Source: Cryptomeria japonica
Lineage: Eukaryota > Streptophyta > Pinopsida > Cupressales > Cupressaceae
Direction of reading: 5' to 3'
Length of the DNA stretch: 64,000 nucleotides
Assembly: GCF_030272615.1 (NCBI RefSeq)
Contig: NC_081410.1
Coordinates: 228,878,915 to 228,942,914, forward strand
Position 1 is the stretch's first letter. Each line of letters opens with the position of its first letter. A model generated the notes under the pieces. That model saw only the letters and a list, made by a program, of their open reading frames with translations, had not been told where the DNA came from and did not search any database. Positions 44,015-53,897 of this stretch are shown here, one piece after another. A program made the position numbers and the translations under genes.

Positions 44015-44974
44015 CTATGTGTAGAACCTGCGAAGGTGCATGCTGTTAATAGGATCCTCCAAAGGTTCACCTTCTGTAGTTGAGAGCTGATATGCACCAG
44101 ATCCATATGCTGCTGTAATAATGTAAGGACCAAGCCAATTTGGTTCGAACTTGCCCTTCTTCTCTCTGTCTTGCTGATTCTTGGGGTTTTCTCTGAGAAC
44201 CAAGTCACCTACCTCAAATGTACGAGGCTTGACCTTGTGATTGTAGCTGCGACTCATTCGTTGTTGGTAAGCCTTGAGATGATTAAAAGCAGTTTGTCTC
44301 CGTTCATCCAGCAGTTCTAGTTCTTGTAAGCGAGAGACCCTGTAATCTTCATCAGTGATGATGTTTTGCAAAGAGACCCGTAAAGAGGGTAACTCGACCT
44401 CAATAGGCAAGATGGCTTTAGTGCCATAAACAAGTGAATAGGGTGTAGCTCCTGTAAGTGTGCGGACACTTGTGCGGTAGGCCCAAAGTGCAGGATTGAG
44501 TTGGATATGCCAATTACGGCCAGCGTCGTCGACTGTCTTCTTGAGGATTTTAAGGATTGTTTTATTAGACGCCTCAGCTTGGCCATTACCTTGGGGGTAA
44601 TATGGTGTGGAGAAACGATGGGAAATATGGAAGCGGTCACAGAGTTCACGAACATCCTGATTTTTGAAGGGACGCCCGTTATCAGTAATAATGGAAATAG
44701 GAATACCGTATCGGCATATGATATAGTTAAGGATGAATGTAGCAATCTATTTTCCAGTGACTTGTGTGAGAGGCACGACTTCAATCCATTTTGTGAAATA
44801 CTCTGTGGCTGTGATAATGAATTTATGACCATTAGAGGAAGGAGGGTGAATCTTGCCTATGAGATCGAGTCCCCACTGATAAAAGGGCCAAGGAGATGCA
44901 AGTGGTTGTAGTTCTTGTGCTGGCGCATGTATGAGGTCTCCATGAATTTGACATTGCTTACATTTCTTGACAAA
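44015..44974 (-). pseudogene. Integrase core and C-terminus
   Basis: CKQCQ completes the HHCC zinc finger. The DDE triad is visible: WGLDLIG (Asp codon 44864-44866), ITDNGRPF (Asp 44681-44683) and GQAEASN (Glu 44573-44575). The C-terminal part (44015-44410) has FEVGDLVLRENPKNQQ and WLGPYIITAAYGSGAYQL, the GPY/F-type module. It lacks a chromodomain, as expected in Tat. One stop, TAG 44747, interrupts the catalytic core (GK*IATFIL). Confidence 0.88.
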
Positions 44975-46246
44975 CTAATATGAGTCTTTTTCCATAGTGG
45001 GCCAGTAATATCCAGTCCTAATGAGTTTCTTGGCCAAGGTAGGACCACTAGCATGTGGACCACATATCCCTTCATGCACTTCACGTAACGCAATCTGAGC
45101 TTCGTCGCTTTCTAGACATCTAAGAAGAGTGCCACCTAGACCTCGCCGGTATAGGGTATCAGCTAAAATGACATATCGAGAGGATTGACGAATGAAGGTG
45201 CGACGTTGGTTATTTGATAGATCAGGAGGTAGGGTATTGTCGCGAAGGTATGTGAAGATGGAACCATATAACTGGGATTCGGGACCAACAACGCATATCA
45301 TTTCAGTAGGAGTGATCTCGTATGAAGGAACCAACAGGTTTTCCACCAAGAACTCATAGCAGGTCTCATTGTGAGGTAGATCAATCATTGAAACAATTGT
45401 AGCCATGGCATCTGCAGCACGATTCTGCTCTCTTGGTATCTGCTCAAAATCTATCTTTGTGAAGTGTTGTTTCAAATCATCCACCATTTGCTTGTAAGGC
45501 AGTAATTTTTCATCTTTTGTTTGGTAATCATCAGTTGCTTGACGGATGACAAGTTGGGAATCCCCAAAAACATGAAGTTCCTGGATCTTCCACTGAACTG
45601 CAATTTGTAATCCTGTTGTTAATGCCTCATATTCCGCTATATTGTTAGTGCAAGGAAATGATAAGCGGTATGATTTTGGTATAGAATCTCCTTGAGGAGT
45701 TATAAAGAGAATACCAGCTTCTGCCCCATGCTGTGTGTATGAGTCGTCAAAGTATAGTTGCCATGGCTTTGCATGTGATATTGTTAAAATGGATTCGTCT
45801 GGAAATTCTGAATTTAGAGGAACATCATCAATCATGGAGGCATCTGCTAATTGATCCGCGATGGCTTGTCCTTTTATTGCTTTTCTGTCCACATACTCGA
45901 TGTCGAATTCACTAAGGATCATTACCCATTTGGCCAGCCGCCCAGTAAGTGTTGCTTTATTGAGAAGGTATTTCAATGGGTCTATCCTTGCAACTAGCTT
46001 AGTCTTATGAGTAAGCATGTAATGTCGTAATTTTTGTGAAGCAAAGACCACGGCGAGACATGCACGCTCGATTGGTGTGTAGTTTAGCCCATATCCCACC
46101 AATGTGTGACTGATATAGTATATGGCTTTTTCCTTGCCCCCAGCAATTTGTTGTGCTAAGAGTGCCCCCAGTGCTGTTGGAGTAGCTGATATGTATAGTA
46201 ACAAAGGCTGATCTGGAACTGGTGGCATCAGAACAGGCGAATTCAA
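44975..46246 (-). CDS. Ty3 RNase H plus second, archaeal-type RNase H, and integrase zinc domain
   Basis: First part (about residues 10-110): LYISATPTALGALLAQ to YTPIERACLAVVFASQKLRH, the degenerate native Ty3 RNase H. Second part (about 155-290): LYFDDSYTQHGAEAG, NNIAEYEALTTGLQIA, HVFGDSQLVIRQ and NRAADAMA supply the D-E-D-D set of an archaeal-type RNase H (aRNH). The dual arrangement is diagnostic of Tat-lineage elements. It would degrade the RNA strand. The end (HEGICGPHASG...) starts the integrase HHCC zinc domain; the stop TAG at 44975 follows DSY, where Trp is usual. Confidence 0.88.
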   Translation of the reverse strand: MNSPVLMPPVPDQPLLLYISATPTALGALLAQQIAGGKEKAIYYISHTLVGYGLNYTPIERACLAVVFASQKLRHYMLTHKTKLVARIDPLKYLLNKATLTGRLAKWVMILSEFDIEYVDRKAIKGQAIADQLADASMIDDVPLNSEFPDESILTISHAKPWQLYFDDSYTQHGAEAGILFITPQGDSIPKSYRLSFPCTNNIAEYEALTTGLQIAVQWKIQELHVFGDSQLVIRQATDDYQTKDEKLLPYKQMVDDLKQHFTKIDFEQIPREQNRAADAMATIVSMIDLPHNETCYEFLVENLLVPSYEITPTEMICVVGPESQLYGSIFTYLRDNTLPPDLSNNQRRTFIRQSSRYVILADTLYRRGLGGTLLRCLESDEAQIALREVHEGICGPHASGPTLAKKLIRTGYYWPTMEKDSY

Positions 46247-46375
46247 AAGATAATCTTTGAGCGTCTAAAAAGCTTGTTGACAGTTATCATCCCATTTGAA
46301 TTTGATATTTTTATGCAGTAGGTGTTGAAAAGGATTACACTTATCTGCAAGTTGTGCTATGAATCTTCGTATAGA

Positions 46376-47521
46376 CTAGAGTCTCCCTTGTAAGGATCGA
46401 AGTTGACTGATATTTCTGGGTGGCGGCATGTCCAAGATAGCCTTGACTTTTGCTGGATCGGCTTCGATTCCTCTTTTGGACACAATGAATCCTAGGAGCT
46501 TCCCGGAGGTTACTCCAAAGACACATTTCTTGGGGTTTAATCTTACTTTGTATTTTTCCAACCGATCAAAGACGACTGAAAGTATGTCCAAATGTGTATT
46601 TCTGTCTACTGATTTACCCAAGAGATCGTCAACATAATCTTCCACAGTTACGTGCATGAGATCATGAAAGATAGTGGTCATTGCTCTTTGATATGTAGCA
46701 CCTGCATTTTTTAGTCCGAAGGGCATGACATTCCAGCAGAAAGTTCCCCAGGGACAAGTGAATGATGTTTTGTGTTGATCTTCGGGTGCAATCCTGATTT
46801 GATTATAACCAGAAAATCCATCCATCAATGATAACATTTCGTGACCTGCCGTGAGATCAACGATCAAGTCAATATTTGGTAATGGGAAGTCATCTTTTGG
46901 ACAAGCTTTGTTGATGTCTCTGAAATCTATACATATTCTGATACTGCGATCTGGTTTACTGACAGGTACTAAATTGGAGATCCATTCAGGATAATCAATT
47001 GGGCGTATGAATCGGACATCCAATAACTTCTCCAGCTCTGCTTTGACTAGTAATGCCACTTGTGGATGCATTTTTCTTAATTTCTGTTTCACTGGCTTTG
47101 CCCCCGGTTTGACTGTCAAATGATGCATTACCAAATCCGGATCCAGTCCAGGCATATCAGCGTATGACCATGCAAAGTTGATTTGTCGTTCCTTGAAGAA
47201 ACTTATGAACTGTGACCTTTCGGACTCTGTCAATGATTTAGCCAGGAATATGTTGTGTGGAACCTCTTCCGTACCAATGTTTGTTTTGATAGTCTCCTCT
47301 ACTAGCATGGATGACTTTTCCTCATACGAGGCTGGGAGAATGTCGAGCCTTCCATCTTCGGGTGCCTCAGAGAGGTTTTCACCCTCAGATACGTCCTTTC
47401 TTTTTACTTTTTTGGGATCAGATAGCGCCACAGTGTGGTTTTCGCCATAAGACCCTTGATTTATTCTTATTTTCACATTTTTGCGACTGGAAGGTCCGAC
47501 ATCCTCACCAAAATATGCCAT
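46376..47521 (-). CDS. Reverse transcriptase domain
   Basis: RT blocks in order: MHPQVALLVKAELEKLLDVR (entry), WISNLVPVSKPDRSIRICID FR (palm start), LMDGFSGYNQI (motif A), FCWNVMPFGLKNAGATYQRA (motif B) and VEDYVDDLLGKS (catalytic YVDD, codons at 46622-46636). It is Ty3-type. RT copies the genomic RNA to cDNA. The stop TAG at 46376 lies in LQGRL*SIRRF (usually ...NYIRRF-like), and the connection domain continues beyond it. Confidence 0.9.
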   Translation of the reverse strand: MAYFGEDVGPSSRKNVKIRINQGSYGENHTVALSDPKKVKRKDVSEGENLSEAPEDGRLDILPASYEEKSSMLVEETIKTNIGTEEVPHNIFLAKSLTESERSQFISFFKERQINFAWSYADMPGLDPDLVMHHLTVKPGAKPVKQKLRKMHPQVALLVKAELEKLLDVRFIRPIDYPEWISNLVPVSKPDRSIRICIDFRDINKACPKDDFPLPNIDLIVDLTAGHEMLSLMDGFSGYNQIRIAPEDQHKTSFTCPWGTFCWNVMPFGLKNAGATYQRAMTTIFHDLMHVTVEDYVDDLLGKSVDRNTHLDILSVVFDRLEKYKVRLNPKKCVFGVTSGKLLGFIVSKRGIEADPAKVKAILDMPPPRNISQLRSLQGRL

Positions 47522-47626
47522 GTTGTTGAGTTCTATAGTGTATCCTGCTTTATGGTACCCAAGGGGAAGATCATCTCGTATGCCAAGATAGTCAATAACA
47601 GCTTCATCATTTTGGAATGTGTCAAA

Positions 47627-48490
47627 CTATGCTGGTCCTTCATAATCCCAGTCAATGAGTTGGTGGTGAACAAGGGGAAGGCCTTTAATGTTTTCGGAGT
47701 TTGCGGGGTCAAGAGTGAACATGTGGTTATATTCGGGTATGTCGAGGTAATTATCGAGGTCATCGATGGCACTCTCCTCATCAGTCTCGATCGTGAACGA
47801 ATCCAAATTATCATCACTAGTAGCGCATTCCGGAACAGGTGTTCTCATCCTATGTGATTTCAACCTAGAACCTTGAGACAAGGACTGTGTAGACTCCTCA
47901 TGGGTTGTTTCTTGACCAACTCTGAATTTGTTATAAAACTCCTCCTCTTTTGTGGGTTCATCTGGCTCTCTGAATGTCTCGGTGAGCTCATAGTCACTGG
48001 AGGATTTGTCTGAACCCCATTCCCATTCGTTGGAGTCTGTGGAATAGCGATCCTCTTGTTGAATTTTGGCAATTTTGATTCGTGATGCCTCTTCTATCCT
48101 TTTAGTGTGGATCTTGGAGGTCAGAAAACCAAGTCCCTTCGAGCGTTCCCTTTTTACAGTCAATTCAGATTGTAAGGGCTCCATAACGCCTTCTTTTCGT
48201 AACCCAAGAGGGCTTTTTCCATCATACCCAAATTTTTGGAGAATCTTGAAGCCTTTGCCATATTTCTCACAGGGTATATTGATCTGATCTTGTGTGTCAT
48301 CTTCAATGTCTTTGTAGAGCATTTTGTATAAACCTTCCTCTTCCAGTTCGCCCCATCTTTGAAAGGTAGTAGGATCCCATTTGAATACTATGATGGATAT
48401 TTGCTTGTTAGGATGTGGTCTTCCATATTCTTTTGGAGAGCTCATGACTTGTCGTAAATACATGGTCTGATTTAAAGTGTATTCTCCCAT
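47627..48490 (-). CDS. G-patch-containing polyprotein segment between protease and RT
   Basis: The 287-codon segment contains a G-patch-like motif, YGKGFKILQKFGYDGKSPLG and on to GVMEP (about residues 75-112): aromatic/Gly start, repeated Gly and GLG-like spacing. G-patch domains bind RNA or activate helicases. Similar motifs follow the protease in some retroviruses and plant Tat elements (from memory). The rest is acidic linker. It ends at TAG 47627, beyond which the same frame continues into RT. Confidence 0.65.
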   Translation of the reverse strand: MGEYTLNQTMYLRQVMSSPKEYGRPHPNKQISIIVFKWDPTTFQRWGELEEEGLYKMLYKDIEDDTQDQINIPCEKYGKGFKILQKFGYDGKSPLGLRKEGVMEPLQSELTVKRERSKGLGFLTSKIHTKRIEEASRIKIAKIQQEDRYSTDSNEWEWGSDKSSSDYELTETFREPDEPTKEEEFYNKFRVGQETTHEESTQSLSQGSRLKSHRMRTPVPECATSDDNLDSFTIETDEESAIDDLDNYLDIPEYNHMFTLDPANSENIKGLPLVHHQLIDWDYEGPA

Positions 48491-48499
48491 GCCTTTGTC

Positions 48500-49393
48500 C
48501 TAAAATCTGCCTTTAAGTTCACCCTGTTTTGATGTTGAAGGTTTTAATGACTCAGGGTCAATGTATGCCGAAGAAGGAACAGCTTCACGATTACTGGGAA
48601 TGATGATCTCAGTATGTGGTCTCAAGTTATTGCAATATATGAACGGATTAGGATCGCCGTTAACTGTTACCTCGACTCCGTTGTGAGGAAACTTAATGCA
48701 TTGGTGATATGTTGATGGGACTGCCCTCATTTCATGAATCCAAGGACGTCCTAGCAATATATTATAAGTGAGATCTAAATCCAGGACTTGACAAACCACA
48801 TCCTTTGTAACTGGCCCAATTCTTAGAGGTAAGGTGACTGTGCCCTTGGATGAGCGCTCTTCATCATCATATGCCTTGATGGTGATTTGATTTTTTTAAT
48901 TTATAGCTTTGTCAGAATATCCCAATTGTTTGATAGTGCTTAATGTGCAAATGTTTAGACCAGCTCCTCCATCTATTAGGACTCGTTTTATTTGATGTTT
49001 GTGTATGAAGGCTTCAATATGTAATGGTGCATTATGAGGCTAACTTACGGAGGCATCATCAGCTTCTGTGAATGTAAGGGAATGTGGAATGGAAAGGTAT
49101 CCCACCATGGCTTGAAACTGGTCCACATTCAGATCAATAGGAATAGCAGTATCTCTCAAGATTTTGTCAAGAATAGCTTTATGAGCGGGGGATATGCGTA
49201 AGAGTTCAAGTATGGAGATGAGCGCGGGTGTCTTCCCTAACTGTTCTACAAGGTCATACTCAGGTTTGGTTGATGAAGAAGCGGTGTTTTTAGTTTAAGC
49301 ACCTGGCAAAGTAATTTTACCTCGACGAGTTGTAACATGACATTCAGAAGTAGGTTCGGAAGAAGATCCAACACCTCTTAGGACAATCTTGGG
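48500..49393 (-). pseudogene. Protease region
   Basis: The frame after Gag contains VLIDGGAGLNICTLST, with the aspartic protease active site D-G-G (Asp codon at 48971-48973), and then ILLGRPWIHEMRAVPST, the conserved protease C-terminal block. Three stops (TAA 49295, TAG 49040, TAA 48896) interrupt it, and TAG 48500 ends the last segment. It would cleave the polyprotein and act as a dimer. Confidence 0.8.
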
Positions 49394-51526
49394 TCACTGA
49401 GGAGGATTCTCAGGGTTTTTGTTCTTGATGGTAATAGTAGAGATATGATTGTCCATCGAGATATGATTGATAGTTGAATCATAGTTGTAAGGTGCTCTAG
49501 TATAGTTGGCTTGATCATCTGTGACTTTAGCTTTTCCCTTGTCGTGCTTTGGGAATGGTTCCTTAAACATCTCATATTCTTGATTGGAGGAATGTCCCTC
49601 AATCTCAATATCACCTCTATCAATGAGATCTTGTATGATGTTCTTCAGTCGATGACAATTTCCTGTCTTATGACCCTTGCTCTTATGAAATTCACAATAC
49701 TCATCATCATTCCACCAATTTGGTTTAACCTTTGGTTCATATGGAGGAAAATCTGGAACTATGATTACCTTGTTTGCCACCAGCTTCTTGAAAACTGACT
49801 CAAGTGGTTCTCCCAATGGAGTGTACTTCCTTCGTGATCTAGAAGTTGTTTGAGTATTCACTTGATTGTTTGTAGAACTTGATCCTGAAAAGATGAATTT
49901 GGGTCGCACCGTGTTGGCATCAACAACACCATCATTGATTGTGTTCTTGTTTTTATTCCAAAATCTTGGCTTGTCTTTTCCTTTAAAGTCGTCTTTGTTT
50001 TCCTTGAATATCTTAATGACTCCTTGTTCAATTAGAACCTTTTTTGTTGCTAAGCCTTTTTCAATGACGTCCTTGAAGGTGGACAAACAAGCTTTTCTGA
50101 GATCATAACCAATGTCTTTGTTAACATTCTGGGTGAACATTTCTACCATTTGTTTTTGTGGAATTTCACAAGAGCATCTGCTGGCTAGATTTCTCCATCT
50201 TTGTAAAAATGATGCAAAAGATTCTCCCTCTTTTTGCTTGGTGTTGCACAAAGTAGTGACTGATATGTCTGTCTCTATGTTGTAGGAGAAATGTTGAATA
50301 AATGCCTCTGCTAAGTCACCCCATGACTTAATACCAGGTGGGAGTTGGGAGAACCATTCCATAGCTTGATCACCTAAGCTTTGTGGGAATAATCTCATCA
50401 AATATGTCTCTTCTGCTGCTACTTCAATGCAAGCTGTGAAAAACTGTCTTATGTGTGCCTTAGGATCCCTTTTTCCTCTATACTTGTCAAATTTAGGCAT
50501 CACAAAATGTGTAGGAAATGGAGGCATTGGAATGCTCTTGTCAAATGGATAAGGACATATGTCTCTCATTGTGTATGTTGGCTTCGGTGCATTTATGTCC
50601 TCCATTTTCTTTTGTAAGTCCCTTATTTGTTGCTCCAAATTGCTCTTAGGTGGAGATCGACTTCTTGGACCATACCCCATGCTTGAGGCACCAATTGGAG
50701 GAGGAGCATGTTGCATATATGGATGATATTGATCATACACATGTTCATATGGAGGAGGTCTATAGTGATGCGGCATATATGGAGCACTTGGTATAGATTC
50801 ATGTTGAGGAACACCATATCTATTTTGCGCATGTATACCATACTCTACAGGCATGTCATGTTCCATTGTGTTGACCCCAAATTTGACATGAGGTTTCCTT
50901 GTGTCCAAATTTTGAGCATGCCTTTGAACATCCAATTGCTTTGGTTGTTCCTTAGCATTAGCATATCTGTCTGCATAAGACTTCCATACCGGTCTACGAA
51001 GGTAAGTCTCATATTCTTGACCATGTGTATGTGGGACCTCTGGTTTTTGAAGCAAAACTGATGGTGATTCAGGTACCATATGTGGTCCTCTATTTCCTCC
51101 ACTATTAGGTCTCCTTTGATCCATATTGGAGTGAGGTTGTTGCAAAGGTCTATGTTCCATTATTTGAGACATGTCAAAATCATGAGGTATCTTGGCTCCA
51201 CTTTGTGCCATCATTTGTAAGAAATATATTCTATCCCTCCTCATTATTTCGTCAACCAATCGATTGAAATGGGGATTCATAATGGATTCTTCCACATCTG
51301 CTGAATGTATTGATAAGTTGTCCAAATTGTCATTGTGTGTAACATTGTTGTTTGTAGTGTCTGCGTTCTCCATATTTGGAATGTTTCTATAGACATCCAT
51401 GTCCGGCAATGTAGTGTGATCAGTATTGAAAAATAAATCATTGTCATACTCATAAGAACTCATGTTTGTGGACTTTTGAGCCTCTTTAGTTTCTCTCCTA
51501 GATTTTTGAAGACGGGTTTCAACCAT
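49394..51526 (-). CDS. gag: Gag (710 codons)
   Basis: The longest intact frame of the element. The first 300 residues are low-complexity (His/Pro/Tyr-rich). The retrotransposon Gag core follows: AHIRQFFTACIEVAAEETYL, FPQSLGDQAMEWFSQLPPG, FASFLQRWRNLASRC. A zinc-finger-like CEFHKSKGHKTGNC (C-x2-H-x4-H-x4-C) lies near residues 635-648; Tat elements often have His in place of the second Cys, as I remember. Gag forms the particle and binds the element RNA. The start at 51526 follows an upstream stop and begins MVETRLQKSRRE. The terminal TGA at 49394 stands where the frame continues into protease, so it may be a mutation of TGG. Confidence 0.88.
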   Translation of the reverse strand: MVETRLQKSRRETKEAQKSTNMSSYEYDNDLFFNTDHTTLPDMDVYRNIPNMENADTTNNNVTHNDNLDNLSIHSADVEESIMNPHFNRLVDEIMRRDRIYFLQMMAQSGAKIPHDFDMSQIMEHRPLQQPHSNMDQRRPNSGGNRGPHMVPESPSVLLQKPEVPHTHGQEYETYLRRPVWKSYADRYANAKEQPKQLDVQRHAQNLDTRKPHVKFGVNTMEHDMPVEYGIHAQNRYGVPQHESIPSAPYMPHHYRPPPYEHVYDQYHPYMQHAPPPIGASSMGYGPRSRSPPKSNLEQQIRDLQKKMEDINAPKPTYTMRDICPYPFDKSIPMPPFPTHFVMPKFDKYRGKRDPKAHIRQFFTACIEVAAEETYLMRLFPQSLGDQAMEWFSQLPPGIKSWGDLAEAFIQHFSYNIETDISVTTLCNTKQKEGESFASFLQRWRNLASRCSCEIPQKQMVEMFTQNVNKDIGYDLRKACLSTFKDVIEKGLATKKVLIEQGVIKIFKENKDDFKGKDKPRFWNKNKNTINDGVVDANTVRPKFIFSGSSSTNNQVNTQTTSRSRRKYTPLGEPLESVFKKLVANKVIIVPDFPPYEPKVKPNWWNDDEYCEFHKSKGHKTGNCHRLKNIIQDLIDRGDIEIEGHSSNQEYEMFKEPFPKHDKGKAKVTDDQANYTRAPYNYDSTINHISMDNHISTITIKNKNPENPPQ

Positions 51527-52019
51527 GAACTAGGTATTGACCAAGATGTGTGAGACTAGATGAAAATGTAAAAAGTATGGAAGACCAAGAGTTGTATGGA
51601 GTGTAAATGAATCTGAGGTGTACTTGCAAATGTCCAAAGTGTAAGACCAAGTATGTATGTAGTAGAGTAGGTGTGACTTCCAAAGAGAGGATAGTTTCTC
51701 TTGATGAGGTAAGTTGACCTTGACCCTAAGTAAGACCAAATGAAACCCAAAGGTAATAAACCTTGATGAGGGACCACTTAGCAAAGTGTTGTTGTATGTA
51801 GTGTGTTGACAAAGTATGATGAGGACAAGCAAGTGACCTTTTGACCCAAGTTTAGACAAGTATGAATGTAAAATGAGATGTGAAGCAATGATGGACTTTG
51901 TGAGACCCAAAGACAGGTTGAATGCTAGATGAAACCTGAAGAAACAAACTAGGAAGCTCAAGTATTCTGAAACTGATTTCTTTTGTTTGCTGGACTGTGA
52001 AATTTTCTTGCAATTTTGA

Positions 52020-52310
52020 ACACAGACGCGCCTGTATACTGCACAGATGCGGTTATCCAACGCAGACACTACTCTATTTAATATAGACGCGCTTCTGAGA
52101 TTTTCTTGTTTATGTTTGCTGGACTGTAAATTTTTTTGCAATTCTGGACACAGACGCGACTGTATACTGCACAGACGCGGTTATCCGACATAGACGGGTT
52201 TCTATTCAACACAGACACTGTTATAAACACAGACGCTATTCTGCCCTTCACAGACGCGTTTATATGACTCAGACGCGGTTTAAACAGACACAGACGCGTT
52301 TCTGTAAAAT
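52020..52310. repeat. Cluster of acacagacgcg motifs, leader copy 1
   Basis: About 10 copies of cagacgcg or close variants, spaced about 20-35 bp, in opposite orientation to the array in the PMD intron. Confidence 0.8.
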
Positions 52311-53524
52311 TTGTGCAATTTTTTTTTTTCAATCTGTGAAGTCGTTTTGTTGTGACCAAATCTGATTGTTTGACTGTTTTTCGTGACAAGAGGACACAAT
52401 GTTGATGAGGACTCAATGTTTGCAAGTGTTTAAACTCCAAAATGACTCCAAGAAAAGTGTGTTGTTTGATGTAAAATTTTTTTGCATACACTTGAAGACA
52501 CAAAAGACACAATGTTTTGCTGTTTGGTCTTGAATGTTTTGAATGTTTAAAATAAGTCAAGCACAATTCTTATGGCTGGACAAGACAATAGTTGTTGATC
52601 CCACATGGGGTTTTACCCCTGAGGCTACGCTATTCAGAGCGGATACTTAGATGCTTGACCTCACTGGCTCCACCCTCGGCACTCACTTCTCGGGTCAACC
52701 AAGCATCAGTCCCCATGAAAACTCCCCATGGCGAACTTTGTATCTCTACTAAGAACCGTATGTGTGTGGGCCGCTACCAGAGGTCCGACCTCCTGCCCCA
52801 ACAACTAGAAGGATTTAGGCCTCTAAAACAAAATGGTGCTAGTAAGGGCATTTGCTTGTGTGGCCATACATACGACACTTTCAGCTCTGTAAATACAAAA
52901 GGCTCCCAGCCGGTAGGGGTTACGCCCTACAATTGATCAAATAAATTTGATCAAACGGGTTTATGTGGAGACATAGTGTCGGTATGAACTAATCAGCACA
53001 CGTTATTCATAGTTTTCACCATGAATACATTTGATTATAGTGGTTCGGATGAGGTGGGTTTTCCTCGCTACCACTTGGGTCGTCCTCTTCTCACTAGTAG
53101 TCCTAATGACCACACGGGAAGACAGGCCCTCTAAAGATTAAACAAAAAGAGCCTATTGCTCAAGACACAAAAGACAATGATTCAATTTTAGTGCACCAAT
53201 GGAAGTGTTTGCTAGTCTATGAAAACAAGGCACACAATAAAAATCAAAAACTCTTGCCAAGGATCTGCAACAAAGAGTTGTTAGTAGTTTGGGTTGTTTG
53301 AAATAATCACCCCTTCCTGCAAACACACAAGTTAGGTAAATTTTAAAACCCAAAAGACTTTGTGAAAATAGGGGCCTTCAACCAAATGATTTAGCTTCCA
53401 AGGCAAGCTGCACCAATTGTGTTAGCTAGATCTGAAAATGTTAGTCCAAAAATAAACCAGATCTGAAACCCTAAATGCAAAATCCGAAAACCGAATCAAT
53501 AAAATTTCCAAAATTTTGAAACAG

Positions 53525-53795
53525 GCAATACACAGACGCGATTACCGCATACGTAGATGTGACTTCGCAATAGAAACGCGGTTCTGTGAGACACAGATGT
53601 GATTAAAAACCACATACGCGCTTTCTGTACGCAGATGCGGGTGAAAATGACACAGACGCGTTTCAGTAACACAGACGTGCCTCCCTGGAACCTGTAAAAT
53701 GAAATATGACCAAAACACAGATGTGGATCAAGCTGTCTCAGACGTGCCAGAAAATCAAAAACGCTATCCGAAAGTGCGCAGACGCGAAAATACCA
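53525..53795. repeat. Cluster of acacagacgcg motifs, leader copy 2
   Basis: About eight copies of acacagacgcg/acagatgcg variants, next to the PBS. Same orientation as the cluster at 52020-52310. Confidence 0.75.
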
Positions 53796-53876
53796 AAAAT
53801 GCTACCGAAACTGTCCGATCTGCAACTTCAAAAACACAAGACCTACAACAAGGGGGTCAAATGCAAAGGGACAAGA

Positions 53877-53894
53877 GTCCCACCGGGCGTGCCA
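53877..53894 (-). other. Ty3 primer-binding site, non-Met tRNA
   Basis: The minus strand reads TGGCACGCCCGGTGGGAC three bases after the LTR. The plus strand therefore looks like a tRNA acceptor/T-arm 3' end terminating in GCCA. I could not assign the tRNA from memory. It is not the initiator Met type. Confidence 0.75.
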
Positions 53895-53897
53895 AAA

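Larger units (their letters stand above)
44015..51526 (-). pseudogene. Ty3 gag-pol polyprotein, single frame with ten in-frame stops
   Basis: From ATG 51526 to the final stop at 44015 the sequence reads about 2,500 codons in one frame, with stops but no frameshift. Order: Gag, protease, G-patch region, RT, Ty3 RNase H, archaeal-type RNase H, integrase. Stops (plus coordinates): TGA 49394, TAA 49295, TAG 49040, TAA 48896, and TAG 48500, 47627, 46376, 46265, 44975 and 44747. All flanking sequence fits the family, so these are point mutations, not intergenic gaps. The copy cannot make its enzymes. Confidence 0.9.
51530..53876 (-). other. Long untranslated leader of the Ty3 element
   Basis: 2.3 kb between PBS and gag. 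No confident ORF; the 203-codon minus frame (51530-52141) has no motif and lies in low-complexity DNA. It carries two clusters of acacagacgcg motifs (52020-52310, 53525-53795) and a GC-richer patch at 52590-52940. Long leaders are usual in Tat/Ogre elements and can hold packaging signals. Confidence 0.55.

Noticed and set aside
44317-45093. Minus-strand ORFs in a second frame within integrase, which could imply a frameshift
   Set aside because: The main frame carries all integrase motifs through this stretch with only stops; the other frame has no motifs.
51530-52141. 203-codon minus-strand ORF just upstream of gag, a possible Ogre-like ORF1
   Set aside because: No similarity to any ORF1 I recall, and it runs into the cagacgcg repeat cluster; kept as leader.
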